23,731 nucleotides of DNA from Acidobacteriaceae bacterium. Lineage in GTDB: Bacteria; Acidobacteriota; Terriglobia; Terriglobales; Acidobacteriaceae. Location: NCBI GenBank assembly GCA_003154055.1, contig PMCH01000170.1, positions 1 to 23,731 of the forward strand, read 5' to 3'. Below the pieces are notes generated by a model. It worked only from the letters and a program-made list of their open reading frames with translations. It did no database searches and was not told the DNA's origin. This document shows, one piece after another, positions 6,723-13,092 of the stretch. Position 1 is the stretch's first letter; each line of letters opens with the position of its first letter. Both the position numbers and the translations under genes were made by a program.

Positions 6723-8039
6723 ATGTTCCCCCGCCTTGTTTACGAGTCGTTCCGGCGCCAGACCCGGCGCAAACTGCTGGCCGGAGTTGCCATCACGCTG
6801 GGCGTTGCGGTGGCCACGGCCATGATCGCGGTCGCCACCGACATCGGCGACAAGATCAACCGCGAGCTGCGCAGCTACGGAGCGAACCTGCTGGTCACGC
6901 CGCAGGAAGACACGCTGGACGTAGAAATTGGCGGCGTGAACCTGAAGCCGCCCAGCGACGGCGCCTACCTGAACGAAGCCGATCTACCCAAGATTCGCGG
7001 CACATTCTGGCATCACAACATTGTTGGCTTCTCGCCCATGCTGCCGGTTACCGTGAAACTCGGCACCGGACAGGGCGCGCAAGACGCGACGCTGGTCGGC
7101 ACGTATTTCAACAAGTCTCTGTCGTTCGGCAAAGACGACTTCACCACCGGCGTGAAGATTACGAATCCGTGGTGGAAACTTTCGTGTGGCGCCGGGTCTT
7201 CGACCCGGCCAGGGCCAGTGCCAGACTCGTCTGCCTGCGGCTGGCCCGATGACAATTCGCAGAATATCCTCCTCGGCGAACGCCTCGCCACGAAACTCGG
7301 CAAGGAACCCGGCGACACGCTCGAAGTTTCCGGCCGCCGCTTGACCATCTCCGGCATTCTTTCCACCGGAGCCGCCGAAGACGACCAGATCGTCGCGCCC
7401 CTCGCGGTCGCGCAAGAGATCCTTGGCAAGCCAGGCGCCGTGCGCCGCCTCTATGTCAGCGCGATGACAAAGCCCGAAGACGCGCTCGCCGTCCGCGATC
7501 CGAAAACCATGACGCCCGAGGTGTACGACCGCTGGTACTGCTCGCCGTATGTGCAGTCAATCGCGTACCAACTTCAGGAAGTCATCCCGCACTCGCACGC
7601 CGAGCAGATTCGCCAGGTCGCGCAAAACGAAGGCACGGTTCTGTCGCGCATCAAGGGACTGATGCTCCTGGTCACGTTCGCGGCGCTTTTCGCATCGGCT
7701 CTAGCAGTCTCTGCGGCGATGGCGACCGCCATCTACGAGCGTCGTGTGGAAGTTGGGCTGATGAAGGCTCTGGGCGCGGGCAACCTTGTCGTAGCTGCCC
7801 TGTTTTTTGCGGAGGCTCTGCTGCTTGCCCTCATCGGCGGCGTCACCGGATTTGCCGCTGGTTCGCTGCTTGCCCGCCAGATCGGCCGCTCCATTTTCAA
7901 TTCGCAGATTTCCATTGAGCCCGTGCTCTTCCCCATCATCCTGGCGATAGCCATTTTCGTGACCTTCGCCGGAAGCGCCGCCGCTATCCGTCGCGCCGTG
8001 AAGTTCGATCCCGTGTTCGCCCTGCGAGGTGAAGCATGA
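6723..8039 (+). CDS. FtsX/MacB-type ABC permease, iron operon (first copy)
   Basis: 438 residues with the MacB/FtsX layout: one N-terminal membrane helix (about 19-38), a long extracytoplasmic domain, then three C-terminal helices (about 312-333, 356-380, 400-420) with the cytoplasmic coupling stretch YERRVEVGLMKALGA between helices 2 and 3. It begins 1 nt after the FTR1 fusion and overlaps the next start (ATGA). It likely pairs with the second permease and the downstream ATPase, as Cj1661-Cj1663 do. Residues 155-172 (bases 7185-7238) interrupt the conserved WWK-x-S-x-WP segment; the paralogue at 8036 reads WWKVSHWP with no insert. The insert is encoded by two adjacent DNA palindromes, suggesting a repeat jumped into the gene in frame. 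Confidence 0.9.
   Translation: MFPRLVYESFRRQTRRKLLAGVAITLGVAVATAMIAVATDIGDKINRELRSYGANLLVTPQEDTLDVEIGGVNLKPPSDGAYLNEADLPKIRGTFWHHNIVGFSPMLPVTVKLGTGQGAQDATLVGTYFNKSLSFGKDDFTTGVKITNPWWKLSCGAGSSTRPGPVPDSSACGWPDDNSQNILLGERLATKLGKEPGDTLEVSGRRLTISGILSTGAAEDDQIVAPLAVAQEILGKPGAVRRLYVSAMTKPEDALAVRDPKTMTPEVYDRWYCSPYVQSIAYQLQEVIPHSHAEQIRQVAQNEGTVLSRIKGLMLLVTFAALFASALAVSAAMATAIYERRVEVGLMKALGAGNLVVAALFFAEALLLALIGGVTGFAAGSLLARQIGRSIFNSQISIEPVLFPIILAIAIFVTFAGSAAAIRRAVKFDPVFALRGEA
7185..7246. repeat. Palindromic REP-like element inside a permease gene
   Basis: Contains a perfect hairpin, arms GCCGGGTC and GACCCGGC with loop TTC (7191-7209), and a second one, CAGAC-TC-GTCTG (7222-7233), flanked by GGCCAG (7207-7212) and CTGGCC (7241-7246). 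It keeps the frame open and adds about 18 residues. A hairpin with a related core, CGGGTCTCGGACCCG, lies at 20844-20864. Confidence 0.6.
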
Positions 8040-9199
8040 GCACCAATCCGAACACGGTGCACACACCGCAACAGGTCGCCGAGCGCCGCACCAAGGGGCC
8101 GCACACTTCGATGTTCGTACGCATGCTGATCCGAGCCGCCGTCCTTCGCCGCGGACGCGCCGCCTCCGCCCTGTTCGCCATGGTCGTCGCTACCGCCGTC
8201 ACGACTGCGATGATGAATCTCTACGTGGACGTGCAAGCGAAACTCCGCACCGAATTTCGCAACTACGGCGCGAACGTAGTGGTGGTCGCCAAAGACGGCC
8301 AGGCGCTTCCCGCAGACGCACTCACAAAAGTAGAATCCACACTCGGTCCGAAGACCCTCGCAGTTCCCTTCGCCTACGCCGTTGCCCGCACCAAAGACGG
8401 ACGCTCCGTAGTCGTGGTCGGCACCGACTTCGCCCGCGCCCGCCAGCTCAATCATTGGTGGAAGGTGAGCCACTGGCCCGCTGCGCAAAACGAAGCTCTC
8501 GTCGGCATGCGCGCCGACTCCGCTCTCAACCTGGACCGCAAGCCCTTCGAACTCAGCTTCCAGGGACACACCATCGAACTTTCGCCCACCGGCCTTCTCC
8601 AAACTGGCGCGGGCGAAGACAGCCGTATCTACATCGACCAATCCGTATTTCAGAATTGGACTGGTTTCGCGCCATCAACGCTCGAAATTGCGGTGACCGG
8701 CCCAACCGAAGAAATCGAGCAAAGCATGAAACAACTCGCGGCCGCCCTGCCTACCGCTGACGTCCGCCCCGTGCGGCAGATCATGGAAGGCGAAGCGAAC
8801 GTGCTGAACAAAACGCGCGCCACGCTCTACGCCGCAGCCACGATGATCGTGCTGACGTCCGCGCTGTGCGTACTTGCCACGCTGATCGGATGGGTCTTTG
8901 ACCGCCGCCGCGACTTCGCCATCATGAAGGCCCTGGGCGCATCCGAACGCCTGGTCAACGGATTCTTTGCCGCCGAAGCCGCCGCGCTCGGCGTGATCGG
9001 CGCGGTGCTCGGCTTCGCCATCGGCATCGGCGTTGCCGTCTGGATTGGGCGCGTCAACTTCCACGCGCCGGTGGTTCCGCGCTTTAGCGTGTTCCCATAC
9101 GTGCTCGCCGGCAGCGTTGCCGTGGCGCTCATCTCGGCCATCCTGCCCATCGCATTGTTGCGCCGTGTGCAGCCCGCGATCATACTGAGGGGAGACTGA
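8036..9199 (+). CDS. FtsX/MacB-type ABC permease, iron operon (second copy)
   Basis: 387 residues, paralogous to the preceding permease. It has a membrane helix at about 44-64, an extracytoplasmic domain with the conserved WWKVSHWP segment, and three C-terminal helices with the coupling stretch FDRRRDFAIMKALGA. The ATG overlaps the upstream TGA (ATGA), which supports this start even though a later Met (about residue 26) sits closer to the membrane helix; the extra N-terminus is polar, with basic residues. The downstream ATPase starts 1 nt after its stop. Two different permeases with one ATPase suggest a heterodimeric transporter or mechanotransmission complex. Confidence 0.9.
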   Translation: MSTNPNTVHTPQQVAERRTKGPHTSMFVRMLIRAAVLRRGRAASALFAMVVATAVTTAMMNLYVDVQAKLRTEFRNYGANVVVVAKDGQALPADALTKVESTLGPKTLAVPFAYAVARTKDGRSVVVVGTDFARARQLNHWWKVSHWPAAQNEALVGMRADSALNLDRKPFELSFQGHTIELSPTGLLQTGAGEDSRIYIDQSVFQNWTGFAPSTLEIAVTGPTEEIEQSMKQLAAALPTADVRPVRQIMEGEANVLNKTRATLYAAATMIVLTSALCVLATLIGWVFDRRRDFAIMKALGASERLVNGFFAAEAAALGVIGAVLGFAIGIGVAVWIGRVNFHAPVVPRFSVFPYVLAGSVAVALISAILPIALLRRVQPAIILRGD

Positions 9200-9200
9200 A

Positions 9201-10427
9201 ATGATTCAACTCAAGGGCGTCACCAAGAGTTATCCCGCGAAGGCCGAAGAAAGCAACGGCGGCCTGATCCGCGCGCTCGACAACATCTCGCTCTCGATCG
9301 CAGCTGGCGAGTGGGTGGCCATGATGGGCCCCTCGGGAAGCGGCAAGAGCACCATGGTGAACCTGATCGGCTGCCTCGATCGCCCCACCAGCGGCGAGAT
9401 CTGGCTCGACGGAGAAAACGTCGCCAGCTTCAGCCCCTCGGACCTGAACCGCGTGCGCGCCGAGAAGATTGGCTTCGTCTTCCAGCAGTTCCATATGATC
9501 CCCTACCTGACTGCTGTCGAGAACGTCATGCTGGCGCAATACTTCCACAGCATGACCGATGAGAAAGAAGCGCTCGACGCGCTCGAACGCGTTGGGCTCA
9601 AAGAGCGTGCGTATCACCTGCCCTCGCAACTCTCCGGTGGCGAGCAGCAGCGCGTCTGCATCGCCCGCGCCCTGATCAACGACCCCAAGATCGTGCTCGC
9701 CGATGAGCCGACCGGCAACCTGGATGCCTCGAACGAAGAAATCGTCCTGCGACTGCTGCGCGAGCTTCACCAGCAGGGACGCACCATCGTCATGGTGACG
9801 CACGACCCGGTGGTTGCCCGCCTGGCCGACCGCCGTGTGGAGTTGCATCACGGCAAAATCGCCGCCCAGGAAGTTTTTGCGATGGCCGACGAAGAGCAGT
9901 TTGACGAGATCCTGGAAGAGTTATTCGTTCTCCAGGAATATGGCGAGATTGCGGAGAGCGACCGCATGGAAGTCCACGGCGCGCTGCCCGTTTCGATTGC
10001 GCTGGAAAAATTGAGCGACCTGGAACTGGTGACCACGCGCCCGCATCCGCCCGAGCCGCACGATCACAAGCCCTTCGTGAATCCCTGCCACGACGCACTG
10101 AAGCCCGCCGGAGTCTCCGTCGGCGATGGCTCGCTGATCGTGGAACTCACTGCGCGCGGCCAAAAGCGCGCCGCCGACATCATCCGGCGCCATCGGCTGG
10201 CTGAGCGCCTCTTTACCGACTCGCTCGCCATGGACAGCGAGACTGAAATCGAGCAGCAAGCCTGCAAGTTCGAGCACATTCTCTCGTCCGAAGCCACCGA
10301 CAAGATCTGCTCATTCCTTGGCCATCCCCGCACCTGCCCGCACGGATCGCCGATTCCGCCGGGGCCGTGTTGCGGAAAACAGGCAGAGACGGCGCGCACG
10401 TCGGCTGCGCTCTCGCGTCAGCAATAG
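9201..10427 (+). CDS. ABC ATPase fused to a DtxR-like iron-sensor module
   Basis: 408 residues. Residues 1-225 are a LolD/MacB-type ATPase: Walker A GPSGSGKST (43-51), Q-loop near Q95, signature LSGGEQQ (144-150), Walker B VLADEP (165-170), H-loop H201. Residues about 230-390 match DtxR/IdeR regulators: a helix FDEILEELFVL, a degenerate winged helix to about 280, then LTARG...HRLAERLFTD and ACKFEH (C355, E358, H359), ending CPHGSPIP and a CC pair. The HRLAE and C-x2-EH residues are the metal ligands of DtxR; Cys rather than the Glu of MntR favours iron. E236 sits where DtxR has Met10. The wing carries a His/Pro-rich insert (281-304). The DNA-binding part looks eroded, so the module may sense iron to gate the transporter rather than bind DNA. 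Last gene of the operon. Confidence 0.9.
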   Translation: MIQLKGVTKSYPAKAEESNGGLIRALDNISLSIAAGEWVAMMGPSGSGKSTMVNLIGCLDRPTSGEIWLDGENVASFSPSDLNRVRAEKIGFVFQQFHMIPYLTAVENVMLAQYFHSMTDEKEALDALERVGLKERAYHLPSQLSGGEQQRVCIARALINDPKIVLADEPTGNLDASNEEIVLRLLRELHQQGRTIVMVTHDPVVARLADRRVELHHGKIAAQEVFAMADEEQFDEILEELFVLQEYGEIAESDRMEVHGALPVSIALEKLSDLELVTTRPHPPEPHDHKPFVNPCHDALKPAGVSVGDGSLIVELTARGQKRAADIIRRHRLAERLFTDSLAMDSETEIEQQACKFEHILSSEATDKICSFLGHPRTCPHGSPIPPGPCCGKQAETARTSAALSRQQ

Positions 10428-10465
10428 TTGTTTTGGGAGTGGAGTAAGGTCCGCATCTCTTGGGA

Positions 10466-10495
10466 TTGTCATCCTGAACGAAGCGAAAGACCTGC
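10466..10495. repeat. GTCATCCTGAACGAAGCG dispersed repeat
   Basis: The string GTCATCCTGAACGAAGCG continues into AAAGACCTGC. It matches a short intergenic repeat I recall from many Acidobacteriota and other genomes (usual form GTCATCCTGAGCGAAGCG). It lies in the spacer after the iron operon, between convergent genes, where no clear intrinsic terminator is seen. Confidence 0.55.
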
Positions 10496-10530
10496 CATTT
10501 TGCGCCACCCGAAGGTCTTGGAAACGCGTT

Positions 10531-11091
10531 CTAGCGCGAGTTCAGACCCAGTTGCGTAATGGGCGACTTCAAACTTCCCAACGACATTCCCATCTTCTGC
10601 GCCACATCCGGCAAGTACTTCTGCAGTTCAGACAATACTTGCCATGCCTGGGCTTCACTCAGATACTTCCCGAAGCGAGTTTTCTTCCAGCCCGCCTTGC
10701 ACTCAAGAGCACACTCGCCTTGGTGGTCATCGTCTGGCCGCCATGAGAGCTCACTGCACTTGTCTAGCGAATAATGGCGAACCCGCTCCCAGCCAAAATA
10801 CCTGGTGCGGATCGTCAGACCGTCCGGACCGAACTCGATGATCTCGGAACCGGTCATTTGGTAGGACAAGTCGGCCACGACGGCGATCGACACGAAAACC
10901 ATGATCGCCCTCGATAAAAGTGAGCTACTAGTCCAAGAACCAAACTGTGTCCACACGACCCAAGCAGAACCCAATCCGTCCAGACAGAGGCGGAGGAGAT
11001 TAAGCTCGTGCTCGACGGTCACCCGAAGAACACCAGAGATGTACGCGACTTCCGTTTTCGCACTCATCCGGAAGAATTTCTCGAGGTCCAC
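10531..11091 (-). CDS. Membrane protein of unknown function with possible PH-like domain
   Basis: 186 residues from GTG at 11091, preceded by GAGAGGG at SD distance; an internal ATG at 11067 (MSAKTEV) is an alternative. One or two hydrophobic segments (around residues 40-75, including AIMVFVSIAVVADL) are followed by a soluble part whose short strands (EIIEFGPDGLTIRTRYFGW) resemble bacterial PH-like membrane proteins. I do not recognise the family firmly. Base composition differs from its neighbours: by hand count 10741-10980 is about 55% GC against about 67% in a 60-base line of the ATPase gene, so it may be more recently acquired. It converges with the iron operon. Confidence 0.65.
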   Translation of the reverse strand: MDLEKFFRMSAKTEVAYISGVLRVTVEHELNLLRLCLDGLGSAWVVWTQFGSWTSSSLLSRAIMVFVSIAVVADLSYQMTGSEIIEFGPDGLTIRTRYFGWERVRHYSLDKCSELSWRPDDDHQGECALECKAGWKKTRFGKYLSEAQAWQVLSELQKYLPDVAQKMGMSLGSLKSPITQLGLNSR

Positions 11092-11136
11092 GCTGAAACC
11101 CTCTCGCCCTACCCCGGCCTGATAAACAACTGAACG

Positions 11137-11715
11137 TCACTTTCTTCCAAAGAATTTCCCCACTCCCACCCGCACCTGCACCGTGTTGATGCCCGAATTC
11201 GGCGTAGCCAGCCCAGCATTGGAGATATGCATATACCGCACTTCAACCGTCCAAGCGTGTTTGCCCAAGAAATGTGCCCCCAACGCCGCCGACGACGTGA
11301 AATTCACGCTCGAAGTTCCCGTCGGCACTTCATGGGAGGTGAACAGTGTCCCGCCATTCAGTTCCAGATAAGGCTGCACGTTGCCCCGCGTGGCGAAAAT
11401 CCATTTCAGCCCGAGCGGGTTCAATCCTGCTCCATACGCGACGTTCTGGGGCTGGAACACGACAAACGCGGGCACGGCATCGACGGCATACTCGAATCGG
11501 CCCTTAAGGAAGCCCGGGCCGTGCGGGGAGGTCAGGACCCATCCATAGCGCACACCGAGGTTCCATACGCCGGTGTTCGACGTTCCACCCGCCACCGAAT
11601 GCCCGCCCCCGGTCCAGACCTGAACCTCGTGGCCGCCCTCTTCGGGACGCTGCTGCGCCATCAGTGGGGTCAATATCCCCAAAACACAAACCGCGATCCA
11701 CAGAGTGCGTGTCAT
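11137..11715 (-). CDS. PagL-like lipid A deacylase / acyloxyacyl-hydrolase-family outer-membrane protein
   Basis: 192 residues with a signal peptide (MTRTLWIAVCVLGILTPLMA, cleaved before QQRPEE) and alternating beta-strand pattern to the end, finishing with KFFGRK. The segment YMHISNAGLATPNSGIN (161-177) matches the PagL signature around the catalytic His and Ser (H163, S165). At the spacing where PagL has its catalytic Glu (12 residues after Ser) there is N177, so activity may differ. The expected role is removal of a 3-O acyl chain from lipid A in the outer membrane, remodelling the surface. It lies between an unknown membrane protein and an SDR gene with its own spacer; no clear promoter is seen. 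Confidence 0.75.
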   Translation of the reverse strand: MTRTLWIAVCVLGILTPLMAQQRPEEGGHEVQVWTGGGHSVAGGTSNTGVWNLGVRYGWVLTSPHGPGFLKGRFEYAVDAVPAFVVFQPQNVAYGAGLNPLGLKWIFATRGNVQPYLELNGGTLFTSHEVPTGTSSVNFTSSAALGAHFLGKHAWTVEVRYMHISNAGLATPNSGINTVQVRVGVGKFFGRK

Positions 11716-11777
11716 AAGTTGTACGTAGAGTTAAACACGAAACGATACGCGAACCGGCCTCCGGAAACAAATTGTGT

Positions 11778-11829
11778 GCGGTTAAAGGCTTTCGGTTCTC
11801 GTTCAGTCGTTCGAAAATCTTTAACCGCA
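11778..11829. repeat. Inverted repeat TGCGGTTAAAG / CTTTAACCGCA
   Basis: Perfect 11-bp arms at 11777-11787 and 11819-11829 enclose 31 nt. The right arm is the start of the TTAACCGCAGAG repeat that follows, so the left arm may be a truncated inverted copy. It lies downstream of the SDR gene on the minus strand and could act as its terminator, though no U-tract is visible. Confidence 0.5.
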
Positions 11830-11863
11830 GAGATCGCAAGGAAAGACCGCAAAGAACGCGGAG
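11813..11863 (+). repeat. TTAACC(A/G)CAGAG dispersed repeat, copy 1
   Basis: Begins AAAATCTTTAACCGCAGAG and continues as imperfect units GATCGCAAGGA, GACCGCAAAG, AACGCGGAG. Copy 2 lies inverted at 12989-13023 and shares the AAAATC leader and the TTAACC core. Confidence 0.6.
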
Positions 11864-11917
11864 TTGCAGCATCAATCAACTTGGGCACTACCCGCTATTA
11901 ACCCCACCTCTTCAATC

Positions 11918-12661
11918 TCACAGCCCCAGGCCGCCATCCACCACCAGGATCTGCCCCGTGATGAAGTGCGGCGCCGTCGCGAAAAACATTACCGCTGCCG
12001 CGATCTCGTCCGCCGTTCCATTCCGCCGCATGGGCGTCTCCTTCGACATGCGCCGCATGAACGCCGCCGCCGACTTCTCTCCCAAGTCGATCATTCCCGG
12101 AGCCACGGCGTTCACGGCGATCTCCGGCGCCAGTGCTTTGGCCATCACCTTGGTCAGCATGTGCAGCGCCGCCTTCGACGAGCAGTAGTGCGCATGCGTC
12201 GCCCACGGACGCAATCCGCCCAGCGACCCCATGTTGATGATTTTCCCTTTTCGTTTCCGGAGATAGGGCAATGCCTCGCGCGACACCAGGAATGGCCCCC
12301 GTACGTTCGATGCAAAAATCGCATCCCACTGCGCGACCGTCAGTTTTGCAAACTTTACTGTCTCGTAGTTGGCGGCGTTGTTGACCAGCACATCAATTCC
12401 GCCCAACTGGCCGGCAACCTCCTTGACCATCTCGTGTACGCTCCGCTCGTCCGCGACATCGCAGCGGACGGCCAGCGCCTCCACGCCTCGATCCGCCAGT
12501 TCGGCAACCAGCGAGCGGGCCGACCGCTCCGACTCACGATAGGTGATGGCCAAGTTGGCGCCATTTTCTGCGGCCGCCAGCGCCGTCGCGCGCCCCAGTC
12601 TTTTCGCGGCGCCGGTTACAAGAACGATTTTCCCCGCCAGCGGTCGCCCGTTCTTTGTCAT
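11918..12661 (-). CDS. Short-chain dehydrogenase/reductase (FabG- or pteridine-reductase-like)
   Basis: 247 residues, classical SDR length. Visible: cofactor motif TGAAKRLG (16-23), whose Arg-x-Gly ending recalls pteridine reductases and FolM as well as FabG; D68 in CDVAD; NNAA (94-97); Ser146 in GSLGG; catalytic YCSSK (Y159, K163); and C-terminal DGG. It is an NAD(P)-dependent cytoplasmic oxidoreductase; the substrate cannot be assigned. On the minus strand TAAAAT ends exactly 6 nt before the ATG, so the transcript probably starts on the A of the start codon. The gene is divergent from the glutaredoxin-like gene with only 64 nt between the start codons, so their promoters overlap. Confidence 0.92.
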   Translation of the reverse strand: MTKNGRPLAGKIVLVTGAAKRLGRATALAAAENGANLAITYRESERSARSLVAELADRGVEALAVRCDVADERSVHEMVKEVAGQLGGIDVLVNNAANYETVKFAKLTVAQWDAIFASNVRGPFLVSREALPYLRKRKGKIINMGSLGGLRPWATHAHYCSSKAALHMLTKVMAKALAPEIAVNAVAPGMIDLGEKSAAAFMRRMSKETPMRRNGTADEIAAAVMFFATAPHFITGQILVVDGGLGL

Positions 12662-12667
12662 GCCGGG

Positions 12668-12673
12668 ATTTTA
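12668..12673 (-). promoter_or_regulatory. -10 for leaderless SDR mRNA
   Basis: TAAAAT on the minus strand, then CCCGGC, then ATG at 12661. With the usual 6-nt gap the first transcribed base is the start codon. No SD is present. Confidence 0.5.
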
Positions 12674-12686
12674 CGCCCTTCGTGCC

Positions 12687-12716
12687 TTGGAATCGCCCCC
12701 TGGAAACTGCTACACT
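12687..12716 (+). promoter_or_regulatory. Promoter of near-leaderless glutaredoxin-like gene
   Basis: TTGGAA (12687-12692), 18-nt spacer, TGC-TACACT (-10 at 12711-12716), then 9 pyrimidine-rich nt to the ATG at 12726. No SD. Confidence 0.5.
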
Positions 12717-12725
12717 CCCCCTCCT

Positions 12726-12971
12726 ATGACGGAACCTCGGGAAGTTGTGGTTTATTCCCGCAAGGGATGTCATCTCTGCGAGATCGTCAAGGAGAGCCTG
12801 GTCAAACTCCACAAACGTGGCGGCTTCAACTGGCGCGATGTGGACGTGGACTCCGACGCCGATCTGCGCCGCCTCTACAACGACCAGGTCCCCGTCGTCT
12901 TCATCAACGGCCACAAGGCCTTCAAGTACCGCATGGACGAGCAGGAATTTCTCCGCAAGCTGGCGAGTTAG
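12726..12971 (+). CDS. Glutaredoxin-like / DUF836-type small redox protein
   Basis: 81 residues, a minimal thioredoxin fold. VVVYSRKGCHLCE places the redox pair C15-x2-C18 (CHLC) after the first strand; VPVVFINGHKAF provides the cis-Pro turn opposite the active site and the final helix is DEQEFLRKLAS. It should be a cytoplasmic thiol-disulfide oxidoreductase; the glutathione-binding residues of true glutaredoxins are not evident. The frame is open back to 12543 across the SDR gene on the other strand, but the -10 at 12711-12716 and family length favour the ATG at 12726. It ends 121 nt before the acyl-CoA ligase gene, with a repeat between. Confidence 0.88.
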   Translation: MTEPREVVVYSRKGCHLCEIVKESLVKLHKRGGFNWRDVDVDSDADLRRLYNDQVPVVFINGHKAFKYRMDEQEFLRKLAS

Positions 12972-12988
12972 CTTTTAGCGGTTTCCCC

Positions 12989-13023
12989 CCGTGATCCCCG
13001 TGTCCTCTGTGGTTAAGATTTTT
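12989..13023 (-). repeat. TTAACC(A/G)CAGAG dispersed repeat, copy 2
   Basis: On the minus strand it reads AAAAATCTTAACCACAGAG then GACACGGGGATCACGG, the same family as copy 1 at 11813-11863. It lies in the spacer before the ligase gene and inside the reading frame that could extend that gene upstream, which argues against the longer start. Confidence 0.6.
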
Positions 13024-13046
13024 GGCGTTCTCAGTTGGTTCCGCCG

Positions 13047-13068
13047 CTTCTGCCTTCTGCAATCCTCC
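13047..13068. repeat. CTTCTGCAATC-type repeat, copy 1
   Basis: CTTCTGCCTTCTGCAATC followed by CTCC. Related strings occur at 20899-20928, 22995-23021 and 23203-23232. Confidence 0.45.
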
Positions 13069-13077
13069 CCGACCCGA

Positions 13078-13083
13078 TACAAT
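13078..13083 (+). promoter_or_regulatory. -10 for near-leaderless ligase mRNA
   Basis: TACAAT ends 9 nt before the ATG at 13093; the gap CTCACCCGC has no SD. No good -35 is seen. Confidence 0.45.
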
Positions 13084-13092
13084 CTCACCCGC

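Noticed and set aside
7185..7246. Frameshift or intron-like element in the permease
   Set aside because: The frame stays open through the insert and both flanks align with the paralogue, so neither splicing nor frameshift is needed.
11864..12994. 376-codon open frame on the plus strand
   Set aside because: Opposite the SDR gene and then out of frame with the glutaredoxin-like gene; composition is Arg/Pro/His-rich shadow.
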